A stretch of 64,000 bases of DNA, taken from the NCBI GenBank assembly GCA_029237915.1, contig JAQWHD010000050.1, positions 79,866 to 143,865 on the forward strand, in the 5' to 3' direction. Of this stretch, positions 52,038 to 60,381 are shown in pieces; the stretch's first letter is position 1; every line of letters starts with the position of its first letter. Under the pieces are notes generated by a model. It was given only the letters and a program-made list of their open reading frames with translations. It made no database searches and had not been told where the DNA came from. Both the position numbers and the translations under genes were made by a program. Origin of the DNA: Thalassotalea sp. GTDB lineage: Bacteria; Pseudomonadota; Gammaproteobacteria; Enterobacterales; Alteromonadaceae.

Positions 52038-53291
52038 ATGAATCGAACCAATTTAAAAATAATGCTAAGTAAAAAACGCCAACAAGGTATGGCAGTGCTA
52101 ATTATTTCTATTATTTTATTAGTCTTAATTACCCTTATATCAGTGTATTTAGCTAGAACTGTTTTAGTTGAACAAAAAATGGTCAGTAATGATTTCCGCG
52201 CCAGACAAGCTTTTGATAATGCTGAAGCCGGTTTAGCACTTGCTATGGAAGCGATAAGTGATGATAAGTATTGGGATAAAGATGGTGACATTTTAGGCAT
52301 TGTTGATACTAACGGTGATGGCATAAATAACTCATACGATCCTGTTACCCAAAGCGATATTGCAACACTTGATAATGGTAGTGTATCAATTGTTGTTACA
52401 TTAGAGATAATTAACGAATTAAACGCTTATCGTATAGAGTCGACCGGCTTAAGCGATGATGGCACCGCAAGGCGAACCGTTACCTCAATGATGAGAGCTT
52501 TAAATCCTTTACCTAACGTCCCCGACAATCCTTTAAGTACAAAAGGAACAATTGTTTTAGGTGGTTCTGCAACTGTTCATAACCCTGAAGGGCACAGTAC
52601 TATTTGGAGCGGGGGAGATGTTGATGTCGGCTCGAATAACTCAACTAAAACATTAATAGCAGACCCTAGTGATGAGTTTTACCCTGGCTGCATGGATGAT
52701 GGTAGCTGTGAAACTGTTGAAACCTCAAGCAAGGATAATATCGGCCTTGATATAATTGAACATGATTCTGATTTAGCTAACTTAACCGAATCAGAAATGT
52801 TTGAAAACTTTTTTGGCATGAGCCCTGAACGCTATAAAGAAGTGATGAGTGATATAATTATTGGTGGAACTGACGCTCGAGGTGATTGTGATAATACATG
52901 GGATGGCTGTGTAAATGGTTCAGAAAACGACATCATTTGGCATGACGGTAATGTTAGTGGAGCTGGTGCATTAACAATGGGCTGTGCAGAATCCATTCAA
53001 GGCGGTGGTCCAAATAAGGTTTGCAATGAAAGTGACCAAATGCCATCGATATTGATTATCGATGGGGATCTTAATATAACAGGAACACCTCATTTTTATG
53101 GCATTGTTTATGTCATGGGCTCGATAATTGGTACCGGTAATAGTACTTTTCATGGCGCGTTAATTATTGGCGGTGATGTTACTAATTCTACTGGAGGTAG
53201 TTTGGATGCGCATTACGATTCAAGTCTTTTAGGAAAATTAAAGGATAATGGACCCAAAGCTGTTGGCGCTGGTAGTTGGAAGGATTTCTAA
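52038..53291 (+). CDS. pilX: PilX-like minor pilin, set B, enlarged
   Basis: A 417-residue protein, over twice the usual PilX. R-Q-Q-G / M-A-V-L-I-I-S-I-I-L-L-V-L is the PilX start without Glu5. E-Q-K-M-V-S-N-D-F-R-A-R-Q-A-F-D-N-A-E-A-G-L is the diagnostic PilX helix. Residues about 60-110 include D-T-N-G-D-G-I-N-N-S-Y-D, a calcium-like loop. The last 250 residues contain Cys pairs and a beta-rich end with I-D-G-D-L-N-I-T-G-T-P and A-L-I-I-G-G-D-V, reminiscent of repetitive beta folds. It begins one base after the pilW frame and overlaps the next start (TAATG). Confidence 0.85.
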   Translation: MNRTNLKIMLSKKRQQGMAVLIISIILLVLITLISVYLARTVLVEQKMVSNDFRARQAFDNAEAGLALAMEAISDDKYWDKDGDILGIVDTNGDGINNSYDPVTQSDIATLDNGSVSIVVTLEIINELNAYRIESTGLSDDGTARRTVTSMMRALNPLPNVPDNPLSTKGTIVLGGSATVHNPEGHSTIWSGGDVDVGSNNSTKTLIADPSDEFYPGCMDDGSCETVETSSKDNIGLDIIEHDSDLANLTESEMFENFFGMSPERYKEVMSDIIIGGTDARGDCDNTWDGCVNGSENDIIWHDGNVSGAGALTMGCAESIQGGGPNKVCNESDQMPSILIIDGDLNITGTPHFYGIVYVMGSIIGTGNSTFHGALIIGGDVTNSTGGSLDAHYDSSLLGKLKDNGPKAVGAGSWKDF

Positions 53292-55465
53292 TGGGATTAA
53301 ATGCAATGAATTTACGTAAGAATAATGGGTTTGGTTTAATTGAAGTATTAGTCGCCTTAGCTATTATGGCGGTTGGGTTACTTGCTGTAGCTAGTTTTCA
53401 AAGTGGTTTGATAGGTGAAAGTACCGAGAATAAAGCACGCGCAGTAGCTTTAGCTATAGCCCAAGAACGTATTGAACAGATACGAAATTATACTAACGAT
53501 GCTTATGATTCGGATGCATTTAATGCTTTATTTGATGAGCCTATTGAAGGCGAAAGCCTGAGGGAATTTACAGCGGTAGATTTTCCTGGAACAAATGCAG
53601 AATTTACTCGAACCGAAACTATTATCTCACCAAAGGATACTAAAGAGATTGATGTATTTGTAACTTGGAACGATATCTCTGGTGCTGAGCAGCAAGTTGT
53701 ATTATCTACTGAGATTTCTTGGGAATCACCAAGTCTTGAAGGTGAATTAGATAACGAGTTTTCAGCCCCTCTCGTCCGTTCAGCTACTGGACGTGCTGAA
53801 TTAGGTGATGGTGATGTGTTAGATTCTGACACTGTTGTGGGTGAACTTGGAGGTTTACTTGGTTTAATAGATAGAGGCGATGGTGACTTGCGTCTATCTA
53901 ATGGTAATGAGGTCGGTGATGATGTTGTTCTAACCTTAAGAGATGCTTGTGAACTTGATGCTAATGGTGATCGAGCCTTTGAAAAAGATCCTGATACGGG
54001 AGTAGAAAGCCAAGTTGAGTGTACTGATTTTGTAAAAATTTCTGGCCGTGTGTTTATTGACCAAACTACTCAAGCAACCAACCCTACTGATGTATTTGTG
54101 ATTGCCTCTGATGCGGCTTTTTGTCAACGTTATTATTTTACCGGCATAAACCCTATCACTCTTGAAGAATTGAGTGAAGATGTTCCTGCGGACATAGATA
54201 GTGCATCTATATCCGATTTCACCACAGAACCAAACGGTAGCTATTTATACTATAATTACACCTGTTATTTAGGTGGTGGTTGGCATGGAAATATAGGTTT
54301 AATCGTTACGGCTAAAAACAATTCACAAGATAAAGTTAGTGCTTGTGTAGGCGACCCAACATCAGCAGATGAGTTTGCAGACCCTGAAATTGCAATTCGC
54401 CGTGTATATCGTGGCATGGCATTTAAATATACTGATGATACTCACACCCAAAAAGAAGAGGATGACGTAGGGATCGTTTATTATACCGTAGGTGTAGCAG
54501 ATGCTCTTGAGTTACCGGACCCAGAGGATGATACACAAGCCCCGCATGACTTTGTTATTTCAACAATTAGTGACTCTGATGGTACAGTTTGTGTCACTGA
54601 TGGGAGAGGGGAAATTGGAGATAAAGGAATTATGACCCGTTCTGATAGTGTCAATGGGACTGAATTCACTGGTAATCCAACTTCATTTTATTGTTTAAAT
54701 CAAAATGTTGATTATGTCGATGGGCTTAAATTAAACCTTTTAGATTATGGTGTAGATGAAGCCTGTCCATTTGACCCTAGCGATCCACCTAATCAAAAAC
54801 ATACAATTAGTGGGGCCATTAAAGTTACCGCAACATTTAGCCCTGAAAACACTGCTTTGGTAAGCTCTACCAATATGAACACTTCGGATGGGCCGTTAAA
54901 TTGTGTTGTTGATACTTTGAGTATTAGCCACGATGGCAGTAAATATATTCTTCCCTATAGTTGTGATGTTTACCAGTGGACTAATCCTTGGAGTGGCTAT
55001 TTACAAGTTACTCCCAATTTTGATGCATTCACTTGTACTAGCTACCGTAAGAGGTTTACCAGTATAGGAATTGATACCTATAACATAAATTTTAGTTGTG
55101 AAAATAAAGTGGATAATGGTGTTTATGGTAATATTGTAATAAATGGAAGTAATACATCCTCAGCTACAGCAATTACTATTTTAGGTGATACAAATGAATT
55201 TGGTGACAATACCTGCTCTCCAACGATAAGTCCTGATTTTAGTTGTGCTACGGTTAACTTTTTAAATACAGAGACATGGAGTGGTACTGTTAATGTTGAA
55301 GGCAGTAAGCTTTGTACTAAAATAGTAAGCGATGGTGGGAATGTTGTCAGTATTACAGAGGGGCCTTCTGGTAAATCCATGATCTTTACCATTACTAACG
55401 CGAGCGCTGGAAATATTGAAATTGAATTATCAGATGAGCAAAACGGAACCCCTAAATGTCCTTAA
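53291..55465 (+). CDS. pilV: PilV-like minor pilin with long Cys-rich extension, set B
   Basis: A 724-residue prepilin; ordinary PilV is under 200. The ATG after GGAAGGA and overlapping the pilX stop is chosen over a slightly longer frame. N-G / F-G-L-I-E-V-L-V-A-L-A-I-M-A-V-G-L-L has Glu5. A-R-A-V-A-L-A-I-A-Q-E-R-I-E is the PilV helix. After a linker there are three degenerate repeats (about 249-355, 504-585 and 611-682), each with G-x-V/I, one or more Cys, an aromatic-x-C or S-C segment and a W-x-G strand (W-H-G, W-S-G, W-S-G). It looks like a surface-exposed beta domain carried on a pilin, possibly a tip adhesin; inferred. Confidence 0.82.
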   Translation: MGLNAMNLRKNNGFGLIEVLVALAIMAVGLLAVASFQSGLIGESTENKARAVALAIAQERIEQIRNYTNDAYDSDAFNALFDEPIEGESLREFTAVDFPGTNAEFTRTETIISPKDTKEIDVFVTWNDISGAEQQVVLSTEISWESPSLEGELDNEFSAPLVRSATGRAELGDGDVLDSDTVVGELGGLLGLIDRGDGDLRLSNGNEVGDDVVLTLRDACELDANGDRAFEKDPDTGVESQVECTDFVKISGRVFIDQTTQATNPTDVFVIASDAAFCQRYYFTGINPITLEELSEDVPADIDSASISDFTTEPNGSYLYYNYTCYLGGGWHGNIGLIVTAKNNSQDKVSACVGDPTSADEFADPEIAIRRVYRGMAFKYTDDTHTQKEEDDVGIVYYTVGVADALELPDPEDDTQAPHDFVISTISDSDGTVCVTDGRGEIGDKGIMTRSDSVNGTEFTGNPTSFYCLNQNVDYVDGLKLNLLDYGVDEACPFDPSDPPNQKHTISGAIKVTATFSPENTALVSSTNMNTSDGPLNCVVDTLSISHDGSKYILPYSCDVYQWTNPWSGYLQVTPNFDAFTCTSYRKRFTSIGIDTYNINFSCENKVDNGVYGNIVINGSNTSSATAITILGDTNEFGDNTCSPTISPDFSCATVNFLNTETWSGTVNVEGSKLCTKIVSDGGNVVSITEGPSGKSMIFTITNASAGNIEIELSDEQNGTPKCP

Positions 55466-55893
55466 ATAATACTAAAAATAAAGGCTTCACCTTAATCGAG
55501 CTAATGATCGTCGTTGCTATTATTGGCATTATTGCTGGTATTGCTTATCCATCATTTAGTGAATCTATAAAAAAAGCTCGCCGCTCAGATGCGCGTGGTG
55601 GCTTAGTTGAACTAGCGTTATCACAGAGTAAGCTAAGGGGCAGTTGTACTACTTATGGTAGCACTATTGGCACAGAAAATAGCTGTGCCAATGGCACTGT
55701 GAAAGGCGCTGAAGAGAGTGAAAATGGTTATTATACTTTTGCTATTAGTGGCGCAACTGGTAATGCTTATACATTAACAGCAACAGCTAAAATAGGCGGA
55801 GCACAAGCCGGAGATACTGGCTGTACTGAAATGTCAGTGGTATTTGATACTGATTATCCGAAAGGTAATAAAACTCCTGAGGGTTGTTGGTAA
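55456..55893 (+). CDS. pilE: PilE-like type IV pilin, set B
   Basis: A 145-residue prepilin: N-K-G / F-T-L-I-E-L-M-I-V-V-A-I-I-G-I-I, then A-Y-P-S-F-S-E-S-I-K-K-A-R-R-S-D-A-R, the PilE family motif. Four Cys (two near residues 59 and 69, and C-T and C-W near the end) fit two disulfides. Ends P-E-G-C-W. It starts ten bases inside the end of the PilV-like gene and is followed by a strong terminator. Last gene of set B. Confidence 0.9.
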   Translation: MSLNNTKNKGFTLIELMIVVAIIGIIAGIAYPSFSESIKKARRSDARGGLVELALSQSKLRGSCTTYGSTIGTENSCANGTVKGAEESENGYYTFAISGATGNAYTLTATAKIGGAQAGDTGCTEMSVVFDTDYPKGNKTPEGCW

Positions 55894-55925
55894 AATTTAG
55901 CTAATCATTGATTCTATTGTTAATT

Positions 55926-55955
55926 AAAAAGACCAACTTAAACGTTGGTCTTTTT
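55926..55955. terminator. Bidirectional terminator between set B pilE and nadE
   Basis: AAAAAGACCAAC, loop TTAAAC, GTTGGTCTTTTT; A and T runs on both sides. Confidence 0.92.
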
Positions 55956-55990
55956 GTATTTAAAGTCGAGTAGCTAACAATAAACCTAGC

Positions 55991-56824
55991 TTAATCGTAA
56001 ATAGTAGGGATAGCTTGGCGCTTATGTTGAGTATTGTTGTAAATACTTACCAACTTATCTTTTATTGACGAATCTATTTCTTTGCCCTCTAAGAAGTCAT
56101 CAATGTTGTTATAACTTAACCCCAGCGCAGCTTCATCTTTTTTACCAGGCGCTAATTCTTCTAAATCAGCAGTAGGAGCCTTAACTACTAATTTCTCTGG
56201 AGCGCCCAAAGTTTTAGCTAATAATCGAACTTGGCGTTTGCTTAAGCCAAACAGTGGCACTAAGTCACAAGCGCCATCGCCCCATTTAGTATAGAAACCA
56301 GTGATGTTTTCCGCGCTGTGGTCTGTACCTATTACTAAACCACCTAAAATACCGGCTAAGTGGTATTGCATCACCATGCGAGTACGAGCTTTAACATTAC
56401 CTTTGGAGAAATCTAAACGGTGTTCATTTGCATCAAGTAAGCCATTCTCAGCTAATACACTTACCGCTTCATTATGAATACCGTCCGCACCTTGCATTAT
56501 ATTCGTCGATACACAGTGACTTGGTTGGATAAATTTAACCGCCATTTGCGCATCATCTTCATCTGCTTGCACGTTGTACGGCAAACGCACCGCGATAAAC
56601 TTATATGTGACCTTTGATTGCTCTGTATTTAACTCATTAACCGCAAGTTGCGCTAAGCGGCCACAGGTAGAAGAGTCGACGCCACCGCTGATCCCTAAAA
56701 TTAAATGCTTTAAACCAGAATTAACTAATTGTTGTTTGATGAAGTTCACACGTCGAGATATTTCGAATTGTGGATCAATTTCAGCTAATACTTTCATTTC
56801 AGCTATGATAGCTTGGCGGTTCAT
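55991..56824 (-). CDS. nadE: Ammonia-dependent NAD+ synthetase
   Basis: A 277-residue enzyme of the short, glutaminase-free type, which amidates nicotinic acid adenine dinucleotide with ammonia. [11 protein letters not shown] near residue 43 is the P-loop-like ATP motif. [10 protein letters not shown] and [13 protein letters not shown] are the later family blocks. [14 protein letters not shown] is the flexible substrate loop. It diverges from glnB across 183 bases. Confidence 0.95.
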   Translation of the reverse strand: MNRQAIIAEMKVLAEIDPQFEISRRVNFIKQQLVNSGLKHLILGISGGVDSSTCGRLAQLAVNELNTEQSKVTYKFIAVRLPYNVQADEDDAQMAVKFIQPSHCVSTNIMQGADGIHNEAVSVLAENGLLDANEHRLDFSKGNVKARTRMVMQYHLAGILGGLVIGTDHSAENITGFYTKWGDGACDLVPLFGLSKRQVRLLAKTLGAPEKLVVKAPTADLEELAPGKKDEAALGLSYNNIDDFLEGKEIDSSIKDKLVSIYNNTQHKRQAIPTIYD

Positions 56825-56971
56825 AAAGGGCCTTAGGTGTGTTTTTTCAAAAAATTAGTTAAGCAATGATAAACTTGGCAAGCAACTGTGTAAAATGAAA
56901 TTAATTAAGTTATGTTGTTTTTTTATAAAAAAATCATAACTAACTATTTATCTTGGCGAAATTTTAGTTAG

Positions 56972-57346
<375 letters not shown>

Positions 57347-57364
57347 TATTAGAAATTTGCTTAT

Positions 57365-57393
57365 AAAAAAAGCGTGCAATGCACGCTTTTTTT
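57365..57393 (+). terminator. Rho-independent terminator after glnB
   Basis: AAAAAAAGCGTGC, loop AAT, GCACGCTTTTTTT. Also usable in the other direction for bamD. Confidence 0.93.
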
Positions 57394-57405
57394 GTGGTTA
57401 AAATT

Positions 57406-57435
57406 AGCTTCTAGCTTCTAGCTTCTAGCTTCTAG
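57406..57435. repeat. 7-bp tandem repeat beside bamD
   Basis: Four copies of AGCTTCT plus two bases, nine bases past the bamD stop, between it and the glnB terminator. Confidence 0.92.
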
Positions 57436-57444
57436 TGTTTAGCT

Positions 57445-58209
57445 CTAAAGCCCTTTAACCATTTCGTTATTAGGGTAGTTTACAGTTAACACCTGGCGAG
57501 CATTCTTTTGTAAATCGTCAAGACCAAGAATTCCGTAGCATTCAACCATAATAACTAATGCCTCTTCTACTTGCTCACCACCAGGGAAATATTCAACAAT
57601 ATAACGCGCACGGTTAGCTGCTGCCGCATAAGCTTTACGTTCGACAAAGAATCGTGCTGCTGCAATTTCGTAATCAGCTAAGCGACTTTTAACAGCGATT
57701 AACCTTTGTCTTGAGTCTGAAGCATATTTACTGTCAGGGTATAAGGTTAAGATAGTTCTAAAATCTGTAAATGCAGAACGTGCATGTACCGGATCTCTAT
57801 CACTACGATCTATGCCTGCCATTTCTTGGAAAAGATTTTCTTCATTAGAAAGGTGCATTAAGCCACGCATATAATAAACGTAATCGACATTTTTGTGGCT
57901 TGGATTTAATCGTAAGAATCGTTCAACTAAGGCAATACCCTGGGCAGTATCTCCTGATTTATAATACGCATAAATTAGGTCGAGTTGTACCTGATGTGAA
58001 ATAGCGCCAAACGGGTAACGCGAATCAATTGCTGATAAAATAGGAATAGCTTTTTGGTAAAGACCATTATCTAAAGCACTTTTAGCGTCCATATAAAGTG
58101 CTTGTGCAGATTTGTCAGGAACTTTTTCTACATCTTCAGGAGAAGACGAACAGCCTGCTAAGCCTAGAAAAAACGTTAGTGTTAGAATTTTTATTGTAAA
58201 CTTGTTCAT
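57445..58209 (-). CDS. bamD: Outer-membrane assembly lipoprotein BamD
   Basis: A 254-residue lipoprotein. Lipobox L-A-G-C gives lipidation at Cys20. TPR repeats follow: A-L-Y-M-D-A-K-S-A-L-D-N-G-L-Y-Q-K-A-I, R-Y-P-F-G, Q-V-Q-L-D-L-I-Y-A-Y-Y-K and V-D-Y-V-Y-Y-M-R-G, all BamD signatures. It belongs to the BAM complex that folds outer-membrane barrels. Lgt and LspA encoded in this window would process it. It diverges from rluD, as in E. coli. Confidence 0.94.
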   Translation of the reverse strand: MNKFTIKILTLTFFLGLAGCSSSPEDVEKVPDKSAQALYMDAKSALDNGLYQKAIPILSAIDSRYPFGAISHQVQLDLIYAYYKSGDTAQGIALVERFLRLNPSHKNVDYVYYMRGLMHLSNEENLFQEMAGIDRSDRDPVHARSAFTDFRTILTLYPDSKYASDSRQRLIAVKSRLADYEIAAARFFVERKAYAAAANRARYIVEYFPGGEQVEEALVIMVECYGILGLDDLQKNARQVLTVNYPNNEMVKGL

Positions 58210-58420
58210 AAATTTTGGATGTCTGCTTAAAATAATTGTGAAAGCCCTGCATAAAGCAGGTAAAATACTTATATCGAATAATACTAAACATTCTAACCTA
58301 GCTTAAGTGCATTGCACAGTGCTAAATAAATGCAGTATTAAATATTTACCAATGATACTTAAATACAGTACCTATAATTGTACAGTATGGGTATTTAAGT
58401 ATTAATTAATAGAGACTTCA

Positions 58421-59395
58421 ATGGCTGAAAAAATTCAACATCAGGATATCGTTCCAGATTCGTGTTTAGGTAAACGTCTAGACCAAACAATTGCGCAAAT
58501 GTTCCCGGATTATTCTCGCTCTCGTCTAAAAGATTGGATTTTAGATGGCAGTGTGCAAGTTAACGGCGAAGTTGTTACTCGTGCCCGTGAAAAAATGATG
58601 GGTGGCGAAAGCATTAGTATTAATGCCGCTGTTGAAGTAGAAGTCCATTACAAAGCTCAAGATATTAAGCTTAATATTGTCTACGAAGATGATGATATCT
58701 TAGTTATTAATAAACCTGCTGGTTTAGTTGTTCACCCTGGTGCTGGTAATCCTGACGGTACAGTATTGAATGCTTTGCTCCATCATTGCCCTGAACAAGA
58801 TAAACTGCCTCGTGCAGGTATAGTGCATCGTCTTGATAAAGACACCACGGGTTTAATGGTTGTAGCAAAATCCATTGCCGCACAAACCAATCTTGTTGAG
58901 TCATTACAAGCTCGAGAAATCACACGTGAATATGAAGCTATTGCCAATGGTATTATGACTGCTGGCGGTATAGTTGATGAACCAATTGGTCGTCATGCGA
59001 CAAAGCGTACTCATATGGCGGTAGTTCATTCAGGACGCCCATCAGTAACTCATTATCGTGTTGTTGAAAAATATAGATTACATACTCGTTTAAGATTACG
59101 TCTTGAAACGGGTCGTACCCACCAAATTCGTGTGCATATGTCACATATACAACATGCTCTTGTTGGCGATCCTGTTTATGGCGGCCGACCAAGACCACCT
59201 AAAAATGCTAGTGAAGAACTTCGTGATATTTTAAGAGGTTTCAAACGCCAAGCACTTCATGCCGCATTATTATCTCTTTATCATCCGGTTACAGGAGAAT
59301 TAATGACCTGGACTGCTCCAGTACCAGATGACATGGTAGCGGTTGCTTTAGCATTAAAAGAAGATGCTAAATTGAATATTGTTGAAGACTTTTAG
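58421..59395 (+). CDS. rluD: 23S rRNA pseudouridine(1911/1915/1917) synthase RluD
   Basis: A 324-residue enzyme. N-terminal S4 domain (G-K-R-L-D-Q-T-I-A ... S-V-Q-V-N-G-E-V), then the RluA-type catalytic domain with H-R-L-D-K-D-T-T-G-L (catalytic Asp) and R-L-E-T-G-R-T-H-Q-I-R-V-H. Q-A-L-H-A-A and L-S-L-Y-H-P fit RluD. It modifies helix 69 of 23S rRNA and is needed for normal 50S function. Divergent from bamD; pgeF follows after 14 bases. Confidence 0.95.
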   Translation: MAEKIQHQDIVPDSCLGKRLDQTIAQMFPDYSRSRLKDWILDGSVQVNGEVVTRAREKMMGGESISINAAVEVEVHYKAQDIKLNIVYEDDDILVINKPAGLVVHPGAGNPDGTVLNALLHHCPEQDKLPRAGIVHRLDKDTTGLMVVAKSIAAQTNLVESLQAREITREYEAIANGIMTAGGIVDEPIGRHATKRTHMAVVHSGRPSVTHYRVVEKYRLHTRLRLRLETGRTHQIRVHMSHIQHALVGDPVYGGRPRPPKNASEELRDILRGFKRQALHAALLSLYHPVTGELMTWTAPVPDDMVAVALALKEDAKLNIVEDF

Positions 59396-59409
59396 TTATT
59401 AACGACTAA

Positions 59410-60147
59410 ATGAGTTCAATTGTCGATATAAACTGGCCAAGAATATCTAATATCTTGGCCACAACAACATCAAGAGTCGGTGGCTGTAGTGCTCCGCCTT
59501 TTGATGGATTTAATGTGGGCAGTCATGTTGCTGATAATATTCAACATGTTCTGCAAAATAGACAGCTTCTTAGCCAGCTATTTAAATCTGGCCAGCCAAT
59601 ACAATGGTTGAACCAAGTGCATGGTGCGGATGTTGTGCAAGTCACTGAGCATCAAAATACACCGATTACAGCAGATGCAGCATTTACAAAATCAACTGAT
59701 GTTACTTTAGCCATTCTTACTGCAGACTGTTTACCTATTTTACTTGTTAATCAACAAGGCACTGAAATAGCCGCTATTCATGGCGGTTGGAAACCTTTAG
59801 CAGCTGATATCATCAAAAACACCTTGAATAAATTTACTTGCAAAGGGACGACAGTAAAAGCTTGGTTAGGACCTTGTATTGGTAAAGAAGCTTTTGAAGT
59901 AGGGCCTGAAGTAAAAACTAAATTCGCTGTACTCGATAAAAGGTTAGAAAGTTGTTTTACCAAACAGCCTAATGACAAATATTTAGCTGATTTACACGCT
60001 ATCGCTCGGCTGTTATTAACTAAAGAGAGTGTTCAGTCTATTGCCGCTCTTAACGATTGCACATTTACACAAGCGGATAAATATTTTTCTTATCGTCGTG
60101 ATGGTCAGACCGGGCGTATGGCTAGCTTAATATCAATCCAGCCTTAA
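59410..60147 (+). CDS. pgeF: Purine nucleoside phosphorylase/laccase-domain protein PgeF (YfiH)
   Basis: A 245-residue cytoplasmic enzyme. N-Q-V-H-G-A-D-V-V, L-T-A-D-C-L-P-I-L-L, A-A-I-H-G-G-W and G-P-C-I-G-K-E-A-F-E-V-G give the zinc-binding His and Cys of the family. Members have been linked to removal of misincorporated L-Ser from peptidoglycan precursor synthesis in E. coli and to purine phosphorolysis. It shares an operon with rluD and precedes clpB, the same order as in E. coli. Confidence 0.92.
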   Translation: MSSIVDINWPRISNILATTTSRVGGCSAPPFDGFNVGSHVADNIQHVLQNRQLLSQLFKSGQPIQWLNQVHGADVVQVTEHQNTPITADAAFTKSTDVTLAILTADCLPILLVNQQGTEIAAIHGGWKPLAADIIKNTLNKFTCKGTTVKAWLGPCIGKEAFEVGPEVKTKFAVLDKRLESCFTKQPNDKYLADLHAIARLLLTKESVQSIAALNDCTFTQADKYFSYRRDGQTGRMASLISIQP

Positions 60148-60238
60148 TCCAAATCTAAATCAAACCCAAATTTAATATCCAATTATCTACATAATTTAAA
60201 ACTCAATTTTGTTAACCAGCCAAGGTTGTGCTTAACTA

Positions 60239-60264
60239 CTTGAGGTTGCATTTACATCCTATTA
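60239..60264 (+). promoter_or_regulatory. Possible heat-shock (sigma-32) promoter for clpB
   Basis: CTTGAGG, 12-base spacer, CCTATTA. It resembles the sigma-32 -35 (CTTGAA) but the -10 is poor. The gap between pgeF and clpB (234 bases) holds no gene; nothing else stands out in it. Confidence 0.3.
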
Positions 60265-60381
60265 ATTTTTGATTTAAAACAAGTTTACCTTTTAAAGTGG
60301 GCTCCTAGCATTGAAAACTCAGGTTTTAGTACCTATCTCTTAATTAAGAAGTATTATTTATAAATCGTTTAGGAGTTGTTT

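Noticed and set aside
47210..55893. Type II secretion pseudopilin cluster
   Set aside because: PilV, PilW and PilX N-terminal helices and the PilE motif are type IV pilus features, and no gsp core genes are present.
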